From Dyella_B sp036746095 (GTDB lineage: Bacteria; Pseudomonadota; Gammaproteobacteria; Xanthomonadales; Rhodanobacteraceae), in assembly GCF_036746095.1 (NCBI RefSeq), contig NZ_DAIOEU010000001.1:62001-126000 (forward strand): a stretch of DNA of 64,000 nucleotides, written 5' to 3'. Below the pieces are notes generated by a model that was not told the origin of the DNA, searched no databases, and saw nothing but the letters and a program-made list of their open reading frames with translations. Every line of letters starts with the position of its first letter. The stretch's first letter is position 1. This document shows, piece by piece, positions 17,946-27,007 of this stretch. Made by a program: the position numbers and the translations under genes.

Positions 17946-18449
17946 ATGGCATTCGACATGCATATCAAGTTTGAAGGCGGCAGCGTGGCGGTCAAGGGCG
18001 CTTCCAACCACAAGAAGCACAAAGGTGAAGTGCCGATCCTGGCGTGGTCGTGGGGCGTGAGCAACACCGGCGACCTGCACACCGGCGCAGGCTCGGCCAG
18101 CGGCGGCAAGGCGCACGTGCAGGATATTTCGGTCACCAAGTACGTGGACGGTTGCTCCAACGCGCTGTTGCAGGCTTGCGCCACCGGCGCACGCATCGAA
18201 AAGGCCACGCTGTACGTGACCAACGCCACCGGCGAGCAGACCGACTTCCTCACCATCGAGCTGAGCGAAGGCGTGCTGGTCACCTCCGTGTCCACCGGAG
18301 GCAGCGGCGGCGAAGATCGCCTCACCGAGAACGTCACGCTGCACTTCGGCAAGTTCAAGTACTCCTTCCAGCCGCAGGACGACAAGGGCGGCAAGGACGG
18401 CGGCACGAAGGACTTCACCTTCGACATGCAACAGGTCGCCAAGGGCTGA
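17946..18449 (+). CDS. hcp: T6SS tube protein Hcp (TssD)
   Basis: 167 residues. Hcp hexamers stack into the inner tube, are expelled on contraction and can carry small effectors in their lumen. The sequence AFDMHIKFEGGSVAVKGAS, EVPILAWSWGVSN, HVQDISVTKYVDGCSNALL and the C-terminal FTFDMQQVAKG are typical. A very strong GGAGAGGA ribosome site precedes the ATG, fitting the high amounts needed. There is a 92-base spacer after tssC, which might allow an internal promoter. No C-terminal toxin extension. Confidence 0.97.
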   Translation: MAFDMHIKFEGGSVAVKGASNHKKHKGEVPILAWSWGVSNTGDLHTGAGSASGGKAHVQDISVTKYVDGCSNALLQACATGARIEKATLYVTNATGEQTDFLTIELSEGVLVTSVSTGGSGGEDRLTENVTLHFGKFKYSFQPQDDKGGKDGGTKDFTFDMQQVAKG

Positions 18450-18494
18450 GTCTGATGCCTGCGTTGCAGGCACCCATGCAATGCGAGGAACGGC

Positions 18495-18552
18495 CTCCTC
18501 CCCTGCGTGCAGGGGAGGAGCCATGTTCGTCATTCCGGCGTTCGCCGGAATG
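18495..18552. repeat. Two adjacent palindromes between hcp and tagJ
   Basis: A 12-bp-arm hairpin (18495-18520, CTCCTCCCCTGC core, family C-like) is followed by a 10-bp-arm hairpin (18531-18552, CATTCCGGCG core, family A). Stable hairpins directly after hcp could protect the hcp mRNA end and lower downstream expression. Confidence 0.65.
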
Positions 18553-18588
18553 GCGGGAGCGGGTTGGCGGAACGCAGGGGCTTAGGAC

Positions 18589-19377
18589 ATGACTCCCGAA
18601 AACATGCTCAAAGAAGGCCGCCTCGACGAGGCGCTGCAAGGCCTGACCGCGCAGGTGCGCGGCAATCCGGCCGACGCCAAGGCACGCGTGTTCCTGTTTC
18701 AGCTGCTGTCGCTGCTGGGGCAGTGGGAGCGTGCGCAAACGCAGTTGAAGGTGAGTGGCGAGCTGGATGCCGGCAACACCTTGATGGTAGAAGCGTACAG
18801 CCGCGCCTTGCAGGGCGAGTTGAAGCGCGCGCACGTCATAAACGGCGAGCAGCTGCCGACGGTGATCGGCGAGCCGGCGCAATGGCTGGCGCTGCTGCTG
18901 CAATCGCTGCAGCTGATTGGCCAAGGGCATGTCGCACAGGCCGTGGCATTGCGCGAGCAGGCCTTTGAGCAGGCCCAGGCGGTAAGCGGCAACATCGACG
19001 GCACGCCGTTCGAATGGCTGGCCGATGCGGACCCGCGTTTTGGCCCCTGCCTGGAAGTCGTCGTCAACGGTGGGTATGCATGGGTGCCGTATGCGCGCAT
19101 CCGCCAATTGAAATTCGACCCACCCACCGACCTGCGCGACAAAGTGTGGGCACCGGTACAGATCACCTGGAACAACGGCGGCGAAGCAGTCGGCTTCGTG
19201 CCGTGCCGCTACCCGAATTCAGAACGTGCCGCCGACAGCGATGTGGTGCTGGCGCGCAAGACCGAGTGGATCGATCTCGGCGACGAGTGCTTCGTCGGCT
19301 CCGGCCAGCGCATGCTGGCGACGGATGCGGGCGAGTACCCGCTGCTGGACATCCGCACCATCACCTTCGACGCCTGA
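18589..19377 (+). CDS. tagJ: T6SS accessory protein TagJ (ImpE)
   Basis: 262 residues. TagJ/ImpE proteins bind TssB and, in Pseudomonas, help link sheath and ClpV. The N-terminal half is helical and TPR-like (MLKEGRLDEALQGLTAQVR ... FLFQLLSLLGQWERA). The C-terminal half has the family motif NGGYAWVPYARIRQLKFDPP and ends DIRTITFD. Lies between hcp and tssE; start ATG follows a GGGG...AGGA purine stretch. tssE begins six bases after its stop. Confidence 0.92.
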   Translation: MTPENMLKEGRLDEALQGLTAQVRGNPADAKARVFLFQLLSLLGQWERAQTQLKVSGELDAGNTLMVEAYSRALQGELKRAHVINGEQLPTVIGEPAQWLALLLQSLQLIGQGHVAQAVALREQAFEQAQAVSGNIDGTPFEWLADADPRFGPCLEVVVNGGYAWVPYARIRQLKFDPPTDLRDKVWAPVQITWNNGGEAVGFVPCRYPNSERAADSDVVLARKTEWIDLGDECFVGSGQRMLATDAGEYPLLDIRTITFDA

Positions 19378-19383
19378 TAGCTC

Positions 19384-19881
19384 ATGGCCGAGCTCACCAC
19401 CCAGGAACGCCTGCAGCCGTCGCTGCTGGACCGGCTGGCCGATGACGAGCCGGCCAAAGCCGAGGAAAGTCGCGAAAAACGCGTGATTTCCGCCTCGCGC
19501 CTGCGCGATTGCGTGGCCCGCGATATCTCGTGGCTGCTCAACTGCGTGAATCTCGGCATTGATGAGGAGCTGGCCGATTATCCGGAGGTAGCGCGCTCGG
19601 TAGTCAATTTCGGCATTCCCGATCTCACCGGCGTGGCCGTATCGGGCGTCGACGCGAAGGTGCTGCAGCGCCAGATCCGCGAAGCCATTCTTACGTTCGA
19701 ACCACGCCTCACGTCGAACACCTTGCGCGTCCTCGTCAATGCCGATCTCAAGCACATGGATCGCCAGTCGCTCACCTTCAATATCGAATCGGAAATGTGG
19801 GCACAGCCGATTCCGCTGAATCTTTACCTCAAGACCGAAGTGGACCTGGAAACAGGCAAATTCAATGTTTCGGATGGCTAG
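19384..19881 (+). CDS. tssE: T6SS baseplate wedge protein TssE (gp25-like)
   Basis: 165 residues. Homologue of phage T4 gp25; starts sheath polymerisation at the baseplate. Family features: LQPSLLDRLADDEP, the ASRLRDCVARDISWLLNC segment, VARSVVNFGIPDLTG and LTFNIESEMWAQP. Cytoplasmic. Six bases after tagJ, and separated from tssF by 256 bases of degenerate repeats. Confidence 0.95.
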   Translation: MAELTTQERLQPSLLDRLADDEPAKAEESREKRVISASRLRDCVARDISWLLNCVNLGIDEELADYPEVARSVVNFGIPDLTGVAVSGVDAKVLQRQIREAILTFEPRLTSNTLRVLVNADLKHMDRQSLTFNIESEMWAQPIPLNLYLKTEVDLETGKFNVSDG

Positions 19882-20137
19882 GGCTACGAGGGCTCTGATG
19901 CAGGTATTTCCATCATCGCCAAAGACCGCTCCCTCCCCTGTTTGCAGGAGAGGGCTAGGGTGGGGTACGAGCGCAGCGAGCCGTGGGAGCGTTGAAACCA
20001 TCCTGAAGCGAATCGTCATTCCTCGCTCCTCAAAGCCGAGCACATCCATGTGCTCTCCCCGCGTGCCGGCCTTCACCGGAGTGACGAAGCTGGAGCTCCC
20101 GGCAGCCGTTGCATCCTTAAGTTCGGAGCGTTAATCC
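19882..20137. repeat. Degenerate repeat cluster between tssE and tssF
   Basis: No gene. A worn family C sequence lies at about 19928-19972 (CTCCCTCCCCTG...GGGTGGGGTAC). A worn family A element follows at 20015-20084 (GTCATTCC ... GGAGTGAC), with a perfect 8-bp hairpin GAGCACAT/ATGTGCTC at 20038-20055 inside it. Confidence 0.55.
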
Positions 20138-22021
20138 ATGGACCCGCGACTGCTGCGCTACTACAACCGCGAGCTGCAACACGTCCGGGAAATGGGCGCG
20201 GAATTCGCACGCGAATATCCCAAGATTGCCGGCCGCCTCGGCATGGAAGGTTTCGAGTGCGCCGATCCGTACGTGGAACGCTTGCTGGAAGGTTTTGCCT
20301 TTCTGGCTGCACGCATCCAGCTGAAGCTCGACGCGCAGTATCCAGTGTTCACCCAGCACCTGATGGAGATGATCTATCCGCACTACCTGTCGCCGATTCC
20401 GTCGATGGCCGTGGTGCAGTTGAATCCCGACACCAAAGAAAGCGCACTGGCCACCGGCCATACCGTCGCGCGCAACACCGCCTTGCGCAGCCTGATCAGC
20501 AACGACGACCGCACCGCCTGCGAATACCGTACCGCGCACGACGTGACCCTGTGGCCGCTGGAACTGGTCGAGGCCAAGTACTTTGAAACGCCAGCCGCCA
20601 TTGCGGCAGCCAGCGTGCCGATTCCCGCCGGCAAGACCGTGCGTGCGGGCTTGCGGTTGAAATTCGTGATCACCGCCGGTGCACAGGCCAACATGCTGGC
20701 GCTGGACGAGCTGCCGATCTTCATTGCCGGCGCCGACGAATTGCCCAAGCGCCTGTACGAGCAACTGCTCGGCAACGCGCAGGGTTTCGTGGTGCGTATG
20801 CCCGGCCCCAGCGGCATGCTGGTCGAACACTTCGATGCATCGGCGATTCGGGACAAGGGTTTCGCCGACGACGAGGCCCTGCTGCCGTATTCGGATCGGT
20901 CGTTCAGCGGTTACCGCCTGCTGCAGGAATATTTCGCCTGCCCGGAGCGCTTCCTGTTCGCCGTGTTTACCGGCTTGAAACAGGTGCTCGGACGTTCGCA
21001 GGCCACCGAATTCGACATCACCGTTTTCTTCGACCGCAGCGTCAGCCGGCTGCACAACGCCGTCGATACCGGCAATTTCCGGCTGTTCTGCACACCGGCC
21101 ATCAATCTGTTTCCGCGCCGCGCCGACCGCATCCATCTGCAACAAGGTAAGACCGAATACCACGTGCTGGCCGACCGCACGCGGCCGATGGATTTTGAAG
21201 TGCACAGCATGAGCCAGGTGGAAGGCTTTGGCGATCGCGCGGAACCCGAGCAGAGCTTTCAACCGTTCTACGGTTGCGACGAGCGCGTGTGGCATAGCGG
21301 CAGTGCCGCTTTCTACACGCTGCGCCGCGAACCGCGCCTGTTGTCAGCACGGCAGAAATTGCATGGCGCGCGTTCCAGCTACGTGGGCAGCGAAGTATTC
21401 ATGTCGCTGGTGGATGCCAACGACGCACCGTATTCCACCAGGCTGCGGCAGGTCGGCATGATGCTGATGTGCACCAATCGCGACCTGCCGTTGCAGATGC
21501 CGGTGGGCAAGTCGCGTACCGACTTCACGCTGGAAACCGGCGCGCCGATCACCTCCATCCGCTGCGTCGCCGGCCCCACCAAGCCGCGTGCACCGACGGC
21601 GAATGGCGAAACCGCGTGGCGCCTGCTTAGCCATCTGCAGCTCAACTATGTGTCGCTGCTCGGCGACAGCGGCGAGGAAGGCGCCGCGGCGCTGCGCGAA
21701 ATGCTGACCTTGTATTGCGATGAATTCGACGCCAGCGCACGCCGCCAGATCGAAGGCGTCAAGGCCGTCGGCTGCCAACCGGTGGTCAGGCGTATTCCGG
21801 TACCGGGACCGATCGCTTTCGGGCGCGGCCTGGAAATCACATTGACCTGCGATGACGGTGCTTTCGAAGGCACGGGGGCCTTCCTGCTCGGCTCGGTGAT
21901 GCGGCATTTCTTTGCGCGCTATGTCTCGGTGAACTCCTTCACCGAAACCGTGCTGCGCACCCTGGAACGCAACGAGGTAGCGCGATGGCCGGCCCGACTC
22001 GGCAAACGCCAGATCCTGTAG
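20138..22021 (+). CDS. tssF: T6SS baseplate protein TssF
   Basis: 627 residues. TssF forms the baseplate wedge with TssG, TssE and TssK. Hallmarks are the start MDPRLLRYYNRELQHVREMG, EFAREYPKIAGRL, DPYVERLLEGFAFLAARIQ, YPHYLSPIPSMAVVQ and the C-terminal GSVMRHFFARYVSVNSFTET. Normal length. Its end overlaps tssG by 37 bases, a coupling common in T6SS loci. Confidence 0.97.
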   Translation: MDPRLLRYYNRELQHVREMGAEFAREYPKIAGRLGMEGFECADPYVERLLEGFAFLAARIQLKLDAQYPVFTQHLMEMIYPHYLSPIPSMAVVQLNPDTKESALATGHTVARNTALRSLISNDDRTACEYRTAHDVTLWPLELVEAKYFETPAAIAAASVPIPAGKTVRAGLRLKFVITAGAQANMLALDELPIFIAGADELPKRLYEQLLGNAQGFVVRMPGPSGMLVEHFDASAIRDKGFADDEALLPYSDRSFSGYRLLQEYFACPERFLFAVFTGLKQVLGRSQATEFDITVFFDRSVSRLHNAVDTGNFRLFCTPAINLFPRRADRIHLQQGKTEYHVLADRTRPMDFEVHSMSQVEGFGDRAEPEQSFQPFYGCDERVWHSGSAAFYTLRREPRLLSARQKLHGARSSYVGSEVFMSLVDANDAPYSTRLRQVGMMLMCTNRDLPLQMPVGKSRTDFTLETGAPITSIRCVAGPTKPRAPTANGETAWRLLSHLQLNYVSLLGDSGEEGAAALREMLTLYCDEFDASARRQIEGVKAVGCQPVVRRIPVPGPIAFGRGLEITLTCDDGAFEGTGAFLLGSVMRHFFARYVSVNSFTETVLRTLERNEVARWPARLGKRQIL

Positions 22022-23022
22022 CGCACGACCGTGTAGCGCTTGAGCAGGCGCTGCGCGATCAGCCGGAGCTCTTCGAATTTTTCGAAGCGCTGCGCCGGTT
22101 CGAATGCGCCTATCCGGAGCGGCCGCGTTTTGGGCGCTCCACCAAACCGGCGGAAGATCCCGTGCGCCTATGCCAGACGCCATCGCTGGCGTTCGCACCG
22201 CGCACGGTGGATCGCTTCGAACCACAAGCCGATGGCAAGCCGCCGCGCATGTATGGCTTGTTCTTCGGCCTGTTCGGCCCGAATGCGCCGTTGCCGCTGC
22301 ATCTCACCGAATACGCGCTGGACCGCAAGCTCAACGCGCGCGATGGCACCTTCATCGCGTTTGCGGACATCTTCCATCACCGCATGCTGAGCCTGTTCTA
22401 TCGCGTGTGGGCCGATGCGCAGCCGACCATCCAGCTCGATCGCCCCGGCGAAGACCGCTTCAGTCTTTACATGGGCGCGCTGGTGGGATTGTCCACCGCC
22501 AACCTGCAAAGCCGCGATGCACTGCCGGACCGCTACAAGCATTTCTTTGCCGGACGCCTGCTGGCGCAGGCCCGCAATGCGGAAGGCTTGAAACATCTGC
22601 TGGAGCATTTCTTCGGCGTTCCGGTCAGCGTGATCGAATTCACCACCGAGTGGATGCGCTTGCCGGCTTCCGCGCATTTGCGCCTGGGCCAATCGCGCGA
22701 CGTCGCGGGCCTGGGCTCCACCGCGGTGATCGGCGAATACGTATGGGGTGCGCAACAACGCTTCCGCCTGCGTCTTGGCCCCTTGACGCGCTCGCAGTTC
22801 AACAACTTCCTGCCGGGTGGTGAAGCGCTGCGCCAGTTGATGGCGGCGGTGAAAACGTACGTCGGCGAGGAAAAAGCGTGGGACGTGCAACTCGTGCTCA
22901 AGCACGAAGAGATACCGACCACGCGCATGGGGCAGACCGGACGGATGGGGTTGACCACGTGGCTGGGGCAACCGCAACGCAAGGCGGATAACGATGATGT
23001 GGTGTTGAGGCCGGTGGGATGA
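21985..23022 (+). CDS. tssG: T6SS baseplate protein TssG
   Basis: 345 residues. Baseplate partner of TssF. Motifs include LFEFFEALRRFE, the GLFGPNAPLPLHLTEYA signature, FADIFHHRMLSLFYR, LLEHFFGVPVSVIEF and LGSTAVIGEYVW. Starts inside tssF with GAGGTAG as ribosome site. After tssG the conserved core is interrupted by repeats and the tse2/tsi2 cassette before clpV. Confidence 0.97.
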   Translation: MAGPTRQTPDPVAHDRVALEQALRDQPELFEFFEALRRFECAYPERPRFGRSTKPAEDPVRLCQTPSLAFAPRTVDRFEPQADGKPPRMYGLFFGLFGPNAPLPLHLTEYALDRKLNARDGTFIAFADIFHHRMLSLFYRVWADAQPTIQLDRPGEDRFSLYMGALVGLSTANLQSRDALPDRYKHFFAGRLLAQARNAEGLKHLLEHFFGVPVSVIEFTTEWMRLPASAHLRLGQSRDVAGLGSTAVIGEYVWGAQQRFRLRLGPLTRSQFNNFLPGGEALRQLMAAVKTYVGEEKAWDVQLVLKHEEIPTTRMGQTGRMGLTTWLGQPQRKADNDDVVLRPVG

Positions 23023-23059
23023 AATCCATGCGCATACCAATCCCATTTCGAAGCAGGCT

Positions 23060-23175
23060 GTCATTCCGGCGAAGGCCGGAATCCAGTGAAGCACGTCGTG
23101 CGAAGCACACAAAATCTTTGTGTCGTGTGCTGCGCACGCCACTTTTGACTGGATTCCGGCCTTCGCCGGAATGAC
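23060..23175. repeat. 116-bp nested-palindrome element (family A)
   Basis: Perfect 28-bp terminal inverted repeats (23060-23087 and 23148-23175) built on GTCATTCCGGCGAAGGC. Inside is a second, imperfect palindrome with GTGCG-AGCACAC arms around an A+T-rich loop. The same nested design and size occur at 44397-44514 and 45941-46059. No coding capacity; resembles a MITE or compound REP element. Confidence 0.85.
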
Positions 23176-23185
23176 GACAAGGCGA

Positions 23186-23222
23186 CGTAGGCTGGGATGA
23201 AGTCCCGGCTGCTTTGACAGAT
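23186..23222. repeat. Family B repeat, left flank of tse2/tsi2
   Basis: CGTAGGCTGGGATGAAGTCC and the following TGCTTTGACAGATG form an imperfect direct repeat with 23965-24000 (TTGGGATGAAAATCCCAGC then TGCTTTAACGGATG). The two copies bracket the tse2/tsi2 cassette. Confidence 0.7.
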
Positions 23223-23277
23223 GCAAGCGCTGGAGTCGCTATGCCAGCGGTGGACTATCAAAATGAAAGGAGATCGT

Positions 23278-23730
23278 ATGTCAACCTGTCCAGCAGATCT
23301 TTGGCGAGCGGCCCACACGAGCGACTTTCCACATGGCCCGATCGTAGACGGCGAGCCAGCCGAAGGCATCCTCCATCCGACTTTTGAGCGCAAGCTGATC
23401 GGCACGCTTCCCAATGGGAAACCGAAATACCGTAAGCCTGATATCAAGATCAGCGATGACGATGGGAAGGTGAGGCCGGGCGCTGGTACTTCGCTGTTTG
23501 ACAAAGAAAAGGTATTCAAAGGGAACGCTTGGCGTTCTTTCTATATACCCAAGGACACGCTGGTTGATCCGAATTTGGCTATTACCGGCCCGGACTACAA
23601 CGAAGTTTTTGATGCCAACCATTATCAAATAGAGCCAGCCAAGCCGATGTTTCCCGACGTATATAAGGGAGCGTTGGACAACTTCGCCAGAGCCGCCGTG
23701 GCGAAGGCCTGTGAACTGGCTCGTAGTTAA
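23278..23730 (+). CDS. tse2: Tse2-family T6SS toxin
   Basis: 150 residues. Resembles Pseudomonas aeruginosa Tse2, a cytoplasm-acting bacteriostatic toxin with an ADP-ribosyltransferase-like fold, carried by Hcp. Shared features in order are ILHPTFE (31-37), PDI (54-56), GTSLFDK (70-76; T71 and S72 match the functional Thr-Ser of Tse2), FYIPKDT (88-94), NHYQIEPAKPM (114-124; H115 matches the essential His) and GALDNFARAAV (131-141). The start is fixed by AAGGAG five bases before ATG 23278. Noticeably more A+T-rich than tssG. Ten bases upstream of the tsi2-like gene. Confidence 0.85.
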   Translation: MSTCPADLWRAAHTSDFPHGPIVDGEPAEGILHPTFERKLIGTLPNGKPKYRKPDIKISDDDGKVRPGAGTSLFDKEKVFKGNAWRSFYIPKDTLVDPNLAITGPDYNEVFDANHYQIEPAKPMFPDVYKGALDNFARAAVAKACELARS

Positions 23731-23740
23731 AGGTCGAATC

Positions 23741-23962
23741 ATGGCAATAAGTATTCACACGCTGACGATGTGCGTCCTTGCAGTCGATGCGAAGGTCAAG
23801 GAATTGCAAGAGCAAATAGAAGTTGCGGAGGATCCGGAAATTTCGCACTTGGAAGAGGAGTTGCTTTCCTACTCCAAGGCAAAAATGGAGCTGAAGCGAC
23901 TTTACATCGAGGAGCAGAAGACCTCTAAGAATCTGCTTCCTTATGAAGATCTTCTGGAATGA
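23741..23962 (+). CDS. tsi2: Tsi2-family immunity protein
   Basis: 73 residues. Matches P. aeruginosa Tsi2, a small helical dimer that binds and blocks Tse2: an N-terminal TLTMCVLAVDAKVKELQEQI helix, a DP turn, a second helix EEELLSYSKAKMELKRLY, and the C-terminal LLPYEDLLE (LPPYDRLIE in Tsi2). No signal peptide, so cytoplasmic, as needed against a cytoplasmic toxin. ATG 23741 is preceded by AAAGG. Confidence 0.85.
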   Translation: MAISIHTLTMCVLAVDAKVKELQEQIEVAEDPEISHLEEELLSYSKAKMELKRLYIEEQKTSKNLLPYEDLLE

Positions 23963-23964
23963 AT

Positions 23965-24031
23965 CGGTTGGGATGAAAATCCCAGCTGCTTTAACGGATG
24001 TCTGGTGCTGGGATTGTCATCCCAGCCTACG
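23965..24031. repeat. Family B palindrome, right flank of tse2/tsi2
   Basis: Left arm 23965-23986 (GGTTGGGATGAAAATCCCAGC) and right arm 24007-24031 (GCTGGGATTGTCATCCCAGC then CTACG) form an imperfect hairpin beginning three bases after the tsi2 stop. The left arm is also a direct repeat of 23186-23222. Confidence 0.75.
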
Positions 24032-24102
24032 GTCAAGGTGAAGTCGGTGAGCTGGTTCGAAATCGCGCGGTGCGCGTATCAAAAATTTCAGGGGTAGTCG
24101 TC

Positions 24103-26838
24103 ATGGCAGAAATCAGTCGCAGTGCACTGTTTGGCAAGCTCAACAAATTGGCCTACCGCGGTATCGAAAGCGCCACGGTGTTCTGCAAGCTCCGGGGCAA
24201 CCCCTACGTCGAACTGGTGCATTGGATCCACCAGGTCCTGCAACTGCAGGACTCGGACCTGCACCGCATCGTCAAGCAGTTCAATCTCAACCCGTCCAAC
24301 CTTGCGCGCGACGTTACCGATGCATTGGATCGCCTGCCGCGCGGTTCCAGCAGCATTTCGGACCTTTCCAGCGATGTGGAAGAAGCCGTTGAGCGGGCCT
24401 GGGTCTTCGCCACCTTGATGTTCGGTGAAGCGCAAGTGCGCACGGGCTATCTCATCTTTGGCGCCATGCGCACGCGCAACCTGCGCAACACGCTGCTCAG
24501 CATCTCCAAGGAGTTCGAGAAGATCAAGCCGGAAACCCTGGCGGAGAAATTCGCCGAAGTGGTGAGCGGCTCGCCGGAAGATGGCCAGAACGCCAACGAT
24601 GGATTCCGCCTCGGCAGCGCTGCAGTACCCGGTGAAGCCAGTGGCGCCATGCCGCCGGCGCAGATGGGCAAGCAGGAAGCGCTGCGCCAGTTCACGGTGG
24701 ACCTGACCGAGCAAGCGCGCAACGGCAAGATCGATCCCATCGTTGGGCGCGATGAGGAAATCCGCCAGGTGGTCGACATCCTGATGCGCCGCCGCCAGAA
24801 CAACCCGATGCTGGTCGGCGAAGCCGGCGTGGGCAAGACCGCCGTGGTGGAAGGCTTCGCCTTGCGCATCGCCGCCGGCGACGTACCGCCGCCATTGAAA
24901 GACGTGGCACTGCGCACCCTCGACGTCGGCCTGTTGCAAGCAGGCGCCAGCATGAAAGGCGAATTCGAAAATCGCCTGCGCCAGGTGATCGAGGAAGTGC
25001 AGTCCTCGCCCAAGCCGATCATTCTTTTTATCGACGAAGCACATACCTTGGTCGGTGCTGGCGGCGCGGCTGGTACCGGCGACGCCGCCAACTTGCTCAA
25101 GCCAGCACTGGCGCGTGGCAACCTGCGCACGGTCGGAGCCACCACCTGGGCCGAATATAAAAAACATATCGAGAAAGATCCGGCGCTCACGCGCCGCTTC
25201 CAGACCGTGCAAGTGGACGAGCCCAGCGAAGATAAGGGCATCCTGATGATGCGCGGCGTCGCCAGCGTGATGGAAAAGCATCATCGCGTGCAGATCCTCG
25301 ACGAAGCACTCGAAGCTGCGGTGAAGCTCTCGCATCGCTACATCCCCGCACGGCAATTGCCGGATAAAGCCGTGAGCTTGCTCGATACCGCTTGCGCACG
25401 CGTCGCCATCAGCCAGCACGCCGTGCCGCCGGAAGTGGACGATACGCGCAAGCGCATCCAGGCATTGGAAACGGAACTGGCCATCATCGCCCGCGAAAAG
25501 ACCGTTGGCGTGAACGTGACCGAGCGCGAAGCCGCCGCCAACGAGAAGCTTGCCGAGCAAAAAACGCGGCTGGAAAAACTCGAAACCAACTGGCAAGCCG
25601 AGAAAGTACTGGTCGAAAAGATCCTCGCCATCCGCGCCAGGCTGCGCGGCGATCATTCGCCGGTGGAAGGCACCGGCAGCAAGCTGGAAAAAGCGGCAGA
25701 GGCCGAAGCCGCGGCCGACAACGTATCACCTGAACTCAGCGATTCAGAACGCGCCGGCCTGCTCGAGGAACTGCATGGATTGCAGGCCCAACTGGCCGAA
25801 CTGCAAGGCGAACATCCGCTGATTCTGCCCACGGTCGACTACACCGCCGTCGGTTCCGTCGTGGCGGATTGGACCGGCATCCCTGTCGGCCGCATGGTGA
25901 AGAGCGAGCTGGAAACCGTGATGAACCTGGCCAAGCTCATGAGCCAGCGCGTGATCGGCCAGAACCACGCGATGGAGATGATTGCCAAGCGCATCCAGAC
26001 CTCCCGCGCCGGCCTCGACAATCCGAACAAGCCGATCGGCGTGTTCATGCTCGCTGGCACCTCTGGTGTCGGCAAAACCGAGACCGCGCTGGCACTCGCC
26101 GAGGCGTTGTACGGCGGCGAACAAAACCTCATCACCATCAACATGAGCGAGTTCCAGGAAGCGCACACCGTTTCCACGCTCAAAGGCGCACCTCCCGGTT
26201 ATGTCGGCTATGGCGAAGGCGGCGTGCTCACCGAAGCCGTACGCCGCAAGCCGTACAGCGTCGTGCTGCTGGATGAAGTGGAGAAGGCGCATCCTGACGT
26301 GCACGAAATCTTCTTCCAGGTGTTCGACAAGGGCGTAATGGAAGACGGCGAAGGCCGCCAGATCGATTTCAAGAACACCCTGATCCTGCTCACCACCAAT
26401 GCCGGCACTGATTTGATCGCCAGCCTGTGCAAGGACCCCGACCTGATGCCCGATCCCGACGGCATGGCGAAGGCGCTGCGCGAGCCACTGCTGAAAATAT
26501 TCCCGCCGGCCTTGCTTGGCCGCCTGGTGACGATTCCGTATTACCCGCTGAGCGAGACGATGCTGGGCGAGATCGTGAAGCTGCAATTGGGCCGCATCAA
26601 GAAGCGCATCGAGGCGCGTTACAAGATTCCGTTCGAGTACAACGACGACGTGGTGAAGCTGGTGGTGAGTCGTTGCACCGAGAGCGAGTCGGGTGGGCGC
26701 ATGATCGACGCGATTTTGACCAACACGATGTTGCCGGATGTTTCCCGAGAATTCCTCAATCGCATGATCGCCGGTATGCCCGTAACTGGTGTGAAGGTTG
26801 GTACCGGCGAAGCAGGGTTTTCGTATGCATTAGGATGA
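24103..26838 (+). CDS. tssH: T6SS sheath-recycling ATPase ClpV (TssH)
   Basis: 911 residues. AAA+ ATPase of the ClpB/ClpV type that disassembles contracted TssBC sheaths. The N-domain starts AEISRSALFGKLNKLAYRGI and has HWIHQVLQLQDSD, which marks ClpV rather than ClpB. First AAA module: Walker A GEAGVGKT (about residue 238) and Walker B ILFIDEAH. A coiled middle region follows (TRKRIQALETELAIIARE onward). Second AAA module: GTSGVGKTE (about 651) and VVLLDEVEKAH. The frame is open to 23998, but family alignment and CAGGGGTAG upstream set ATG 24103. Confidence 0.96.
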   Translation: MAEISRSALFGKLNKLAYRGIESATVFCKLRGNPYVELVHWIHQVLQLQDSDLHRIVKQFNLNPSNLARDVTDALDRLPRGSSSISDLSSDVEEAVERAWVFATLMFGEAQVRTGYLIFGAMRTRNLRNTLLSISKEFEKIKPETLAEKFAEVVSGSPEDGQNANDGFRLGSAAVPGEASGAMPPAQMGKQEALRQFTVDLTEQARNGKIDPIVGRDEEIRQVVDILMRRRQNNPMLVGEAGVGKTAVVEGFALRIAAGDVPPPLKDVALRTLDVGLLQAGASMKGEFENRLRQVIEEVQSSPKPIILFIDEAHTLVGAGGAAGTGDAANLLKPALARGNLRTVGATTWAEYKKHIEKDPALTRRFQTVQVDEPSEDKGILMMRGVASVMEKHHRVQILDEALEAAVKLSHRYIPARQLPDKAVSLLDTACARVAISQHAVPPEVDDTRKRIQALETELAIIAREKTVGVNVTEREAAANEKLAEQKTRLEKLETNWQAEKVLVEKILAIRARLRGDHSPVEGTGSKLEKAAEAEAAADNVSPELSDSERAGLLEELHGLQAQLAELQGEHPLILPTVDYTAVGSVVADWTGIPVGRMVKSELETVMNLAKLMSQRVIGQNHAMEMIAKRIQTSRAGLDNPNKPIGVFMLAGTSGVGKTETALALAEALYGGEQNLITINMSEFQEAHTVSTLKGAPPGYVGYGEGGVLTEAVRRKPYSVVLLDEVEKAHPDVHEIFFQVFDKGVMEDGEGRQIDFKNTLILLTTNAGTDLIASLCKDPDLMPDPDGMAKALREPLLKIFPPALLGRLVTIPYYPLSETMLGEIVKLQLGRIKKRIEARYKIPFEYNDDVVKLVVSRCTESESGGRMIDAILTNTMLPDVSREFLNRMIAGMPVTGVKVGTGEAGFSYALG

Positions 26839-27007
26839 TACGCCTGATCAAGCGCGAGTCCGACGCGCTCTCGGTCATGCACCACATTCATCTCTTTAAG
26901 AGTGAGAGGCAAGCGGCACACCTGACTATTTGCGAGTTCTTGGTCGCGTATAAGCGGTGGTTACCGGAACAGCCTGGTCACTTTTTAGCACCCGCATGGA
27001 GGACGAC
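26839..27007. other. Spacer between clpV and the first effector cassette
   Basis: About 170 bases, more A+T-rich than clpV, ending in GGAGG before the next gene. Nothing else recognisable. Confidence 0.4.
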
